Below are positions 52,258 to 59,640 of a DNA stretch of 64,000 bases, one piece after another (position 1 is the first letter of the stretch; every line of letters begins with the position of its first letter). The translations under genes and the position numbers were made by a program. The notes beneath the pieces were generated by a model. That model searched no databases. It had not been told where the DNA came from and saw only the letters and a program-made list of their open reading frames with translations. Location of the stretch: assembly GCF_000721705.1 (NCBI RefSeq), contig NZ_JOJL01000050.1, positions 62,001-126,000 on the forward strand, written 5' to 3'. This DNA comes from Actinoplanes subtropicus (GTDB taxonomy: Bacteria; Actinomycetota; Actinomycetes; Mycobacteriales; Micromonosporaceae).

Positions 52258-52577
52258 TGCTCTTCCTCCTGCAGAAATCGTTCGAGTCGATCGAGGCTGC
52301 TCACCCATCCGGCCCGGCGGTCGGCGATCCACTGCTCGGCCGCCTGCAGCGCGGCCGGCTGCAGGCGGCAGGTGCGGACCCGGCCGACCTTCTCCGAGCG
52401 GACCAGGCCGCTCTCCTCCAGCACGCGCAGGTGCTGGAGCACGGCCGGCAGCGACATGGTGAGCGGCTCGGCCAGTTGCTTGACGGTGGCCGGGCCGCGG
52501 CTGAGCCGGTCGACCATCGTGCGGCGGCTGCCGTCGGACAGGGCCGCGTACATCAGGTCGAGCTGATGGTTAAGCAC
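52254..52577 (-). CDS. ArsR-family regulator (SRPBCC-paired)
   Basis: 107 residues from the GTG at 52577; the upstream frame is open to 52709 but would cross the divergent promoter. The HTH is LDLMYAALSDGSRRTMVDRL, then TVKQLAEPLTMSLPAVLQHL and RVLEESGLVRSEKVGRVRTC. The start codon lies within the palindrome TTAAGC-N4-GCTTAA (52570-52585), so the transcript may be leaderless and the repressor may block it by covering its own start. It is coupled to the SRPBCC gene. Confidence 0.9.
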   Translation of the reverse strand: MLNHQLDLMYAALSDGSRRTMVDRLSRGPATVKQLAEPLTMSLPAVLQHLRVLEESGLVRSEKVGRVRTCRLQPAALQAAEQWIADRRAGWVSSLDRLERFLQEEEQ

Positions 52578-52585
52578 TCGCTTAA
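52570..52585. promoter_or_regulatory. ArsR operator palindrome over the arsR start codon
   Basis: TTAAGCACTCGCTTAA has perfect 6-bp arms with a 4-bp spacer. The GTG start of the arsR gene (52575-52577 on the minus strand) lies inside it. A possible -10 (GATACT, read on the minus strand) lies just upstream. Location and symmetry fit autorepression of the arsR-SRPBCC unit. Confidence 0.65.
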
Positions 52586-52674
52586 GTATCCGCGCCGCAA
52601 CCCACCTGTCAAGCACCTGGCCCATGGGAGTAGATTCGATTGCCCCCTTTTTATTGCAGGGAGAACGACTCACC

Positions 52675-54861
52675 TTGAGCGACACCGTCCTCCAACAAGA
52701 GATCGCCATCGAGCAGCAGCACGTGGATCGGGTCTACGCCCGGCTCACCGAGCTGCGCCGGGACGCCTCCCGGGCCGAGAAGGAGGGCTACCAGCTGGCC
52801 GGCGTCGGCACGTACGGCGCGCTGGTCGAGCGGGACGCGATGGTCTTCCACGCCGCCCGCCGCCGGCACGCGCTGGACACCGAGTACGAGGGACTGGTCT
52901 TCGGCCGGCTCGACCTGCTGACCGGCGCCACCCACTACGTCGGCCGGATGGGCATCCGCGACGAGGGCTCGCAGCCGCTGGTGGTCGACTGGCGGGCGCC
53001 CGCGGCCGCCGCCTTCTACCGGGCCACCGCGGCCGAGCCGCTCGGCGTGGTGCGCCGCCGCATGATCCAGTCGAGCCGGGAACGGGTCACCGGCATCGAG
53101 GACGACCTGCTCGACCCCGAGGCCGCACCGCCCGGCATGCGGGTGGTCGGCGACGGCGCGCTGCTGGCCAGCCTGTCCAAGGCGACCGGGCGCGGCATGC
53201 GGGACATCGTCGCGACCATCCAGCGCGAGCAGGACGAGGCGATCCGCTCCCCCGCCTCCGGGGTGACGATCGTGACCGGCGGGCCGGGCACCGGCAAGAC
53301 GGCGGTGGCGCTGCACCGGGCGGCGTACCTGCTCTACTCCGACCGCAGCCGGTTCGCCGGCGGCGGCATCCTGGTGGTGGGCCCGTCCGGGGTGTTCGTC
53401 GACTACATCGCGACCGTGCTGCCCTCGCTCGGCGAGGACACGGCGACCCTGCGCTCGCTCGGCTCGCTGGTGGTCGGCTACGACGCGACCCGGGTCGACC
53501 CCGGCCCGGTCGCCGCGATCAAGGGCTCGCTGCGGATGCGCCGGGTGCTCGAGCGGGCCTCGCACGACGCCGTCCCGGGCGGCCCCGACGAGTTGCGCCT
53601 GCTCTACCGGGGCACGCTGCTGCGGCTGGACGCGCGCAACCTGGAGGAGCTCCGGCGCAAGGCGCTGCCCCGCGGCGCCCGCCGCAACGAGGTGCGCGGC
53701 CAGGGTTTCGACCGGGTCTTCGACGCGCTCTGGGCGCAGGCCCGGCAGATGAAGATCACCGGCCTGCCGGAGAAGGCGGACTTCGAGGCCGAGCTGGCCG
53801 ACCGCGGCGACTTCCGCGAGTTCCTCAAGGCCTGGTGGCCGCGCTTCACCCCGATGCGGGTGCTGCGCTGGCTGGCCGATCCGGGCCGCCTGCGCAGGTA
53901 CGCGAACGGCCTGCTCTCCCGGGAGGAGATCGCCACGCTGCAGGGCTCGTTCGACGCGCTCGGCGAGCACGGCCCGACGATCGCCGACGTGGCGCTGCTG
54001 GACGAGCTCGACGAGCTGATGGGCCGCCCGCGTCAGCCCCAGAAGAAGACCAGAAACCCGTTCCACGTACGGGACGGGATCCAGGAGGTCAGCACCTACG
54101 CCGACCGCCAAGCCGCCGCGCGGGCCCAGCAGGTCCAGCGCGACGACGACTACCGGGACTTCGCGCACGTGGTGGTCGACGAGTCGCAGGACGTCTCGCC
54201 GATGCAGTGGCGGATGATCGGGCGCCGCGGCCAGTACGCGTCCTGGACCATCGTGGGCGACCCAGCGCAGACCGCGTGGGCCGGCGACCCGGCCGAGCTG
54301 GACCGCTCCCGCGACCGGGCACTCGGCTCGCGCAAGCGCAACAGCTACGCGCTGACCACCAACTACCGGAACTCGTCCGAGATCTTCGCGGAGGCCGCCA
54401 AGGTGATCCGCACGATCATGCCGGACCTGCCGCTGCCCCGGGCGGTCCGCAGCACCGGCGTCGACCCGGTCGACGTGGTCACCGACCGGCCCGGCCTGCC
54501 CGGCCTGGTGCGCGAGCTGGCCGAGAAGCAGATCACCGAGGTGGACGGGACGATCGGCGTGATCACGCCGGTGCCGCGCCGGGACGAGATGGCCGCGTGG
54601 GTGGCCGGGCTGCCCGAGCGGGTCCAGGTGGTCACGGCACTGGAGGCCAAGGGCATGGAGTACGACGCGGTGGTCCTGGTCGAGCCGGCGTCGTTGACCC
54701 GGGACGCGGCCGGGATCCGCACGCTGTACGTCGCGCTCTCCCGGGCCACCCAGCGCCTGACCACGGTCGGCACCCGCGCGGACTGGCTGCCCACTCGGGG
54801 TATGGCGATCATCACAGATCGAGTGCATCCTGATCGCACTCTGGCCACCCGGTCGCGGTGA
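52675..54861 (+). CDS. HelD-like UvrD/Rep-family helicase
   Basis: 728 residues from the TTG at 52675, with GGGAGAACG upstream; this gives the usual HelD N-terminus (SDTVLQQEIAIEQQHVDRVY). An ATG at 52624 is in frame but lies in a promoter-like region. Motifs include Walker A IVTGGPGTGKTAVALHRAAY, motif II VVVDESQDVSPMQW, motif III WTIVGDPAQTAW and the C-terminal TALEAKGMEYDAVVLVEP. HelD proteins bind RNA polymerase and release it from stalled or drug-bound complexes; some actinobacterial members (HelR) confer rifamycin tolerance. The inverted-repeat rifamycin-associated element was not seen upstream. Confidence 0.93.
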   Translation: MSDTVLQQEIAIEQQHVDRVYARLTELRRDASRAEKEGYQLAGVGTYGALVERDAMVFHAARRRHALDTEYEGLVFGRLDLLTGATHYVGRMGIRDEGSQPLVVDWRAPAAAAFYRATAAEPLGVVRRRMIQSSRERVTGIEDDLLDPEAAPPGMRVVGDGALLASLSKATGRGMRDIVATIQREQDEAIRSPASGVTIVTGGPGTGKTAVALHRAAYLLYSDRSRFAGGGILVVGPSGVFVDYIATVLPSLGEDTATLRSLGSLVVGYDATRVDPGPVAAIKGSLRMRRVLERASHDAVPGGPDELRLLYRGTLLRLDARNLEELRRKALPRGARRNEVRGQGFDRVFDALWAQARQMKITGLPEKADFEAELADRGDFREFLKAWWPRFTPMRVLRWLADPGRLRRYANGLLSREEIATLQGSFDALGEHGPTIADVALLDELDELMGRPRQPQKKTRNPFHVRDGIQEVSTYADRQAAARAQQVQRDDDYRDFAHVVVDESQDVSPMQWRMIGRRGQYASWTIVGDPAQTAWAGDPAELDRSRDRALGSRKRNSYALTTNYRNSSEIFAEAAKVIRTIMPDLPLPRAVRSTGVDPVDVVTDRPGLPGLVRELAEKQITEVDGTIGVITPVPRRDEMAAWVAGLPERVQVVTALEAKGMEYDAVVLVEPASLTRDAAGIRTLYVALSRATQRLTTVGTRADWLPTRGMAIITDRVHPDRTLATRSR

Positions 54862-54905
54862 TCGCCCTACGCTGAGTGGCTTAGCCATCACGGGAGGACA
54901 TTGTC

Positions 54906-55214
54906 ATGACGCAGACCGTCCATCTGCCCCGCGTCGCCTGGGACGGGGCGCGGGCGTTCGTCCAGGCGGCCGGCAGCCCGCGCTCCGAGCAGTTCGCGGC
55001 CCTGGTGCTGAGCCGGCTGGGCAGCGAGGCCTACGGCCAGTTCGCCGACACCCGGCAGCGTCTGCTCACCGCGCTGGTCGAGACCGGGGGCGACCGGTAC
55101 GCCGCCGATGTCGAGGCCGGCAAGTGGCGGGTGCGGCTGGAGGATCTGCTGCGGCGGAAGCCCCAGCTCACCGCGACGGTGCTGGACCTGACGGGCGAGG
55201 CGTTTGAGCTCTGA
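54906..55214 (+). CDS. Hypothetical small helical protein
   Basis: 102 residues, with GGGAGGACA upstream of the ATG. It is predicted all-helical: GARAFVQAAGSPRSEQFAAL, then DTRQRLLTALVETGGDRYAA and WRVRLEDLLRRKPQLTATVL. No family is recognised. It stands 44 bp after the HelD-like gene on the same strand and could be co-transcribed. Confidence 0.7.
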   Translation: MTQTVHLPRVAWDGARAFVQAAGSPRSEQFAALVLSRLGSEAYGQFADTRQRLLTALVETGGDRYAADVEAGKWRVRLEDLLRRKPQLTATVLDLTGEAFEL

Positions 55215-55268
55215 GATTTAATCGCTTTTGCGGGATTCGCCAGACCCTGCCGCCCGTAAAAGTGGACA

Positions 55269-56210
55269 ATGTCGGATATGAGCGACGCTCGGGTCATGGT
55301 CTTCGCGCCGGCACCTCAACTCACCGTGACCATCGAGCAGCAGCATGACCTGCCGGAGTTGCACGTCCACCCGGGCGGGCAGGGCATCTGGCAGACCCGC
55401 ATGATCACCTCGCTCGGCGCCGAGGTGATCCTCTGCGCGGCGGTGGGTGGCGAGGTCGGCCGGGTCCTCAAGCCGCTGCTCGACTTCAAGGGCGTCACCC
55501 TGCGCACGGTCCCGCGGGAGACCGGCAGCGGCTGGTACGTGCACGACCGGCGGGACGGCCAGCGCCGCTCGCTGGCCGAGATCGCCGGCACCCCGTTCAC
55601 CCGCCACGAGCTCGACGAGCTCTACAACCTGGCCCTGGCCGAGGGGCTGCGGGCCGGCATCGCCATCCTCAGCGGCCCCGCGCACCCCTCGGTCATCCGG
55701 CCGGACGTCTACCGGCGGCTCGCGGCCGACCTGCGCGCCAACGGTTGCAAGGTGATCGCCGACCTGTGCAGCGACCACCTGCGGGCCGTGCTGTCGGCCG
55801 GGCTCGACGTCGTGAAGGTCAGCCACGAGGAGCTCATCGCCGACGGGCTCTCCCCCGACGACTCCGAGAAGCACCTCACCGAGGCGCTGGTCAAGCTGCA
55901 CGACGACGGTGCCGAGGCGGTGCTGGTCTCCCGGGCCGGCATGGGCGCGCTGGCGCTGATCAACGAGGAGATCTACCGGGTCGGCACGCCCAAGCTGACC
56001 CCCACCGACGGTCGCGGCGCCGGCGACTCGATGACCGCCGGCGTGGCCGCGGTGCTGGCCCGCGGCGGCGAGATGAGCGAGGCGGTCCGCACCGGGGCGG
56101 CCGCCGGTGCGCTGAACGTCACCCGGCACGGTCTCGGCACGGGACATCTGGACGCCGTCCAGGTGCTCACCGAGCGGATCAAGCTCACCCCGATCAAGAA
56201 GGCACGATGA
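55269..56210 (+). CDS. PfkB-family carbohydrate kinase (1-phosphofructokinase-like)
   Basis: 313 residues from the ATG at 55269. PfkB signatures are PGGQGIWQTRMITSLGAEVI near the N-terminus and PTDGRGAGDSMTAGVAAVLA near the C-terminus, where the Asp of GAGD is the catalytic base. The layout is close to 1-phosphofructokinases (FruK/LacC). The exact sugar is not predictable. The stop overlaps the surE start by 4 bp (ATGA at 56207-56210), so both are translated together. Confidence 0.9.
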   Translation: MSDMSDARVMVFAPAPQLTVTIEQQHDLPELHVHPGGQGIWQTRMITSLGAEVILCAAVGGEVGRVLKPLLDFKGVTLRTVPRETGSGWYVHDRRDGQRRSLAEIAGTPFTRHELDELYNLALAEGLRAGIAILSGPAHPSVIRPDVYRRLAADLRANGCKVIADLCSDHLRAVLSAGLDVVKVSHEELIADGLSPDDSEKHLTEALVKLHDDGAEAVLVSRAGMGALALINEEIYRVGTPKLTPTDGRGAGDSMTAGVAAVLARGGEMSEAVRTGAAAGALNVTRHGLGTGHLDAVQVLTERIKLTPIKKAR

Positions 56211-57046
56211 CACGAATCCTGGTCACCAACGACGACGGCATCGACTCGCCCGGCCTCCGCTACCTGGCGCGGGCCGCCGCCCGGGAGGGGCATGACGTGG
56301 TCGTGGCCGCGCCGGTCACCGAGTCGAGCGGCAGCAGCGCCGCGATGACCGCGATCGAAGAGCAAGGCAAGATCATTCTGCACAAGCGCGAGCTCACCGG
56401 GGCGCGGCACATTCCCGCGTACGCGGTGGCGGCGTCCCCGGCGTACATCGTGCTGCTGGCGCTGCGCGAGGCGTTCGGCGAGGCGCCCGCGATGGTGCTG
56501 TCCGGCATCAACCGGGGGGCCAACGCCGGGTCGGCGGTGGTGCATTCGGGGACGGTGGGCGCCACGCTGACCGCCTCGTACGCGGGACTGCACGGCCTGG
56601 CGGTCTCGCTGGACGTGCTCTCCCCCCGGGTGGCCGCGTCCCGCACCGGCGGCGCGGCGATGGACGTGATCAGCGAGGCGGACGACGAGAAACGGCACTG
56701 GAGCAGCGCCGCCGAGCTGGCCGTGCGGCTGATCCCGACGCTGCAGCACACGGCGGGCGGCACGGTCTTCAACCTCAACGTGCCCGACCTGCACCTGGAC
56801 GGCATCCGCGGGCTGCGCCGGGCGTCGCTCGCGCAGTTCGGCCAGGTGCAGATGAGCATCGCCGAGGCCGGCGAGGGCTTCGTACGGACCGCCGTGCAGG
56901 CCGCCGACGAGCTGCTCGAGCCGCAGACGGACCTGGCCGCGCTGGCGGAGCACTTCGCCGTGGTGACGCCGCTGCGCGCCCCGGTGGAGGCCGCGGACGT
57001 CCGCTTCAACCTCGAGACGGTGGAGGTACACGCGTCAACCCTCTGA
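56207..57046 (+). CDS. surE: SurE 5'/3'-nucleotidase
   Basis: 279 residues from the ATG at 56207. Metal-binding and active-site motifs are ILVTNDDGIDSPG, VAAPVTESSGSSAAMTA and MVLSGINRGANAGSAVVHSG. SurE dephosphorylates nucleoside monophosphates and short polyphosphates and helps stationary-phase survival. It is coupled to the PfkB kinase. Its TGA stop (57044-57046) falls inside the first unit of a long degenerate repeat array, and a -1 shift near the end would read into five repeat units. Confidence 0.93.
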   Translation: MTRILVTNDDGIDSPGLRYLARAAAREGHDVVVAAPVTESSGSSAAMTAIEEQGKIILHKRELTGARHIPAYAVAASPAYIVLLALREAFGEAPAMVLSGINRGANAGSAVVHSGTVGATLTASYAGLHGLAVSLDVLSPRVAASRTGGAAMDVISEADDEKRHWSSAAELAVRLIPTLQHTAGGTVFNLNVPDLHLDGIRGLRRASLAQFGQVQMSIAEAGEGFVRTAVQAADELLEPQTDLAALAEHFAVVTPLRAPVEAADVRFNLETVEVHASTL

Positions 57047-57835
57047 CCACGCACCGCGAGGCGGCCGTCGTGACCACAAGCCGCGAGGCGCCCGCTGTGA
57101 CCACGCGCCGCGAGGCGCCCGGCGTCGCAGCGCACCGCGAGGCGCCCGCCGTCACCACACGCCGTGAGGGGCCCGCCGTCGCAGCGCACCGTGGTGCACC
57201 CGTGCACCCGCCGTCACCACACGCCGTGAGGGGCCCGCCGTGACCACGCGTCGCGCGCACGTTCAGCCACGCCGTGCCGTGACCGCGCGCCGTGACAGGC
57301 CACGGCCGCGCCGAGGCCTCCGTGACCGCGTGCCACGCCCAGGCCGGGCCGTGACGAGACCACGGCCGCGCCGAGGCCTCCGTGACCGCGCGTCGCGCCG
57401 ACGTTCGGACCACGCCATGTGGTGGCCGCGCGCCGTGACAGACCACGCCATGTGGTGGCCGCGCGCCGTGACAGACCACGGCCGCGCCGAGGCTGCCGCT
57501 GTGACCGCGTGCCACGCCCAGGCCGCCGCCGTGACCGCGCCAAGGTCGCCGCGACCGCGCGCCAAGCCGAGGTCGTCGCAGCGACCGCGCGCCGTGACGA
57601 GACCGCTGCCGTGACCGCGCGCCGTGACGAGACCGCTGCCGTGACCGCGCGCCGTTACGACGTTCTGACCGCGCGGGGTGACGAGACCACCGCCTGCGCC
57701 CAGGCCGCCGCTGTGGCCGTGCGCCGCGCCCAGGCCGCCGCTGTGGCCGTGCGCCGCGCCCAGGCCGCCGCTGTGGCCGTGCGCCGCCGTGGCCGTGCGC
57801 CGCAACCAAGCCGCCGCTGTGGCAGCGCGGTCGCG
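57043..57835. repeat. Degenerate 27/30-bp tandem repeat array after surE
   Basis: About 790 bp made of imperfect units. The first five (57043-57177) are 27 bp each, of the form GTGACCACGCGCCGCGAGGC followed by GCCCGCC. Later ones are mostly 30 bp, such as the two GTGACCGCGCGCCGTGACGA units near 57611 and the three GTGGCCGTGCGCCGCGCCCA units near 57714. Units are multiples of three, and long open frames run across on both strands (for example 57419-57838 on plus, 57006-57842 on minus), but the frame shifts between blocks and no ribosome site or family supports a gene. It fills nearly all of the surE-STAS gap (57047-57892). Confidence 0.85.
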
Positions 57836-57892
57836 TAGCCAACGCGGTGACCCTCCGCCGGCCCGGCGGACGGCGTGGCGGTCGCGGGCGGG

Positions 57893-58255
57893 TCAGGCGG
57901 AGAAGGCGGGCCGCTCGCTCTCGGCGCCGTCGTCGAACGGCTGCGGGTTGCCGAAGAGGCCGAGCAGGCCGGTCACCCAGAGCTGGCGGTGGGCGAAGCG
58001 GCTGGGCCGGGTCACGATCAGCTTGACCTCGCTGACCGCGGCCAGCTGGAAGGCGGCGACGAGCGCGCTGATGCCCACCGAGTCGATGAAGGTTACGTCG
58101 TGCAGGTTGAGCTCGATGCGGGCGAGCTGAACATCGCCCAGCTGGGCCGCCACCGCCTCGCGGATCTCGTACGCGTTCTCCACGTCGATCTCGCCGCTGG
58201 GCGAGACCTCCACCACACCGTCGGCAAGCGTCGACGTCATTATCGACAGCGTCAC
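57893..58255 (-). CDS. STAS-domain anti-sigma-factor antagonist
   Basis: 120 residues from the GTG at 58255, with GGAGGG 7 bp upstream; ATG 58240 is an alternative. The STAS fold is shown by VEVSPSGEIDVENAYEIREA, ARIELNLHDVTFIDSVGISA with the phosphorylatable Ser in DSVG, and RFAHRQLWVTGLLGLFG. Such antagonists release a sigma factor by binding its anti-sigma kinase when unphosphorylated. No RsbW-like partner is in the window, so its target is elsewhere. It stands alone beyond the repeat array. Confidence 0.92.
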   Translation of the reverse strand: MTLSIMTSTLADGVVEVSPSGEIDVENAYEIREAVAAQLGDVQLARIELNLHDVTFIDSVGISALVAAFQLAAVSEVKLIVTRPSRFAHRQLWVTGLLGLFGNPQPFDDGAESERPAFSA

Positions 58256-58574
58256 GCCAATTCCCTCCACCCGCCCGGACTCACCCGGGCGTCAGCTCCT
58301 CTGTGCGCGGGCCGCGACGCAGCGTAGTGCAAAACTGTGCGCGGTGTCACGCCGGGGGTGCAAGACCACCCCCAAAAGGTTCGGTGAGACTGACCAGAAG
58401 GTTAGGCCCTGAACCTGTTAGCCACCTGAGTGACCCGTGTGAACCGCATCAAGACTACCGGGGTCCGTCCAGTCGTTTCCGAAACGTGATGGCGTCCACA
58501 GCGGACGGGTTTGCCGCATGCTGCATAGGGGCAGGTGAACGAAGTACCGGCGAGCGCGAGGGAGAAAACCGACG
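58256..58574. other. Promoter region between the STAS gene and a small membrane-protein gene
   Basis: 319 bp between divergent genes. It contains a hairpin GGGGGTG (58354-58360) / CACCCCC (58367-58373) and, nearer the membrane-protein gene, GGGTTTGCCGCATGCTGCAT followed by AGGGGCA (about 58506-58532). The latter resembles the GTTT-N15-GGGTA spacing of stress sigma promoters (SigB type). That match is loose and only suggestive. No gene is seen. Confidence 0.35.
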
Positions 58575-58922
58575 ATGTTCTCGACGAAGAGCAAAGCCGA
58601 GCGAACCGCCGATCAGGCCTGGGAGTACCTTTCCTCGGCCATGTCGACGGCCGGCGACAGCGCCACGAAGGCGGCGTCGATCGCCGGCGACAAGGGTCAG
58701 GACTGGGCGGGCGAGGCCTGGCGACGGGCCAACGCCGCCGCGGACGCGCTGGCCGGGCGCCGCCCGGGCCGGCCGTGGGGCCTGCTGGTGCTGACCGCGC
58801 TGGCCGGGGCCGCCGTGGGCTGGGCCGCCGGGGCGTACGGGCGCCGGGCGCTGGCCCGCGAGGCCGCCCAGGAGGAGCAGGAGCTGGCCGAGACCGCGGT
58901 GATCGTCACCGGCCAGGGCTGA
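58575..58922 (+). CDS. Small single-pass membrane protein
   Basis: 115 residues, with GAGGGAG upstream of the ATG. An amphipathic Ala-rich N-terminal half (EYLSSAMSTAGDSATKAASI, then AWRRANAAADALAGRR) is followed by one transmembrane helix (PWGLLVLTALAGAAVGWAAG) and a charged C-terminal helix (REAAQEEQELAE). It resembles actinobacterial YtxH-like or phage-shock-type small proteins, but no family assignment is safe. A strong hairpin follows at 58949-58984. Confidence 0.75.
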   Translation: MFSTKSKAERTADQAWEYLSSAMSTAGDSATKAASIAGDKGQDWAGEAWRRANAAADALAGRRPGRPWGLLVLTALAGAAVGWAAGAYGRRALAREAAQEEQELAETAVIVTGQG

Positions 58923-58948
58923 CCGCCGCCCGAAAGCGAAGGGCGATC

Positions 58949-58984
58949 GGCCGCCGGGCGGAGTCCCTTTGTCGCCCGGCGGCC
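58949..58984 (+). terminator. Hairpin terminator with 12-bp arms
   Basis: GGCCGCCGGGCG (58949-58960) and CGCCCGGCGGCC (58973-58984) are exact complements around a 12-nt loop (GAGTCCCTTTGT), 27 bp past the preceding stop. The next gene starts 14 bp later at 58998. Confidence 0.65.
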
Positions 58985-58997
58985 CTACCCTGTCCCG

Positions 58998-59567
58998 GTG
59001 GACGCACTGTTCTTCGAGACCGCCGCCGACCTGCGGGTCTGGTTCGAGGCGAATCATGACTCCGCGCCCGAGTTGTTCGTCGGGTACTGGAAGAAGGGCT
59101 CGGGGCGGAGCGGGGTCAGCCACCCCGAGGCGATCGAGCAGGCGCTCTGCTTCGGCTGGATCGACAGCGTCGCCCGCGGCCTCGATGAGCAGCGCTACCG
59201 GGTGCGGTTCACGCCGCGCCGCAAGGGCAGCGTGTGGAGCGCGGTCAACATTGCCAAGATCGCCGAACTGACCGAGCGCGGGCTCATGACGCCGGCCGGG
59301 GTGACGGCCTTCGAGCACCGCAAAGTCGATCAGGCGCCGGCCTACTCGTACGAGCAGGCCGGGTCCTTTGATCTTGAGCAGACCGCGCGGTTCCAGGCCG
59401 ACGCGAAGGCGTGGGGATGGTTCTCCGGGCAGTCCGCCTACTACCGCCGGGCGGCCACCCACTGGGTGATCAGCGCCAAGCGCCCGGAGACCCGGGAGCG
59501 GCGGCTGGCCCAGCTCATCGCGGATTCGGCGGCCGGCAAGAGGGTGCCCCCGCTGGCCCCCCGCTAG
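58998..59567 (+). CDS. YdeI/OmpD-associated family protein
   Basis: 189 residues from the GTG at 58998. Family motifs are FETAADLRVWFEANHDSAPE, LFVGYWKKGSGRSGVSHPEA, ALCFGWIDSVARGLDEQRYR and the C-terminal YYRRAATHWVISAKRPETRE. The family (bacteriocin-protection or YdeI type) is widespread; its molecular role is poorly defined. It is flanked by a hairpin upstream and a 73-bp gap to the Ser/Thr kinase gene downstream. Confidence 0.9.
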   Translation: MDALFFETAADLRVWFEANHDSAPELFVGYWKKGSGRSGVSHPEAIEQALCFGWIDSVARGLDEQRYRVRFTPRRKGSVWSAVNIAKIAELTERGLMTPAGVTAFEHRKVDQAPAYSYEQAGSFDLEQTARFQADAKAWGWFSGQSAYYRRAATHWVISAKRPETRERRLAQLIADSAAGKRVPPLAPR

Positions 59568-59640
59568 CGGAGGGGCGTCTGTAGAGTTGAGCGACGTTCG
59601 TGTGCTGTGGCTATGCCACCCGATTAGATAAGGTCCAGCG

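Noticed and set aside
52594..52674. Rifamycin-associated element upstream of the HelD-like gene
   Set aside because: CAAGCACCTGGCCC near 52610 looked suggestive, but the required inverted GGGGCTTGC / GCAAGGCCCC pattern is not present.
57006..57842. Minus-strand 278-codon frame and plus-strand 57419-57838 frame in the repeat array
   Set aside because: Both reflect the three-base-multiple repeat unit. Neither has a ribosome site or homologue that I recognise, and the frames change between repeat blocks, so I call the region a repeat rather than a gene.
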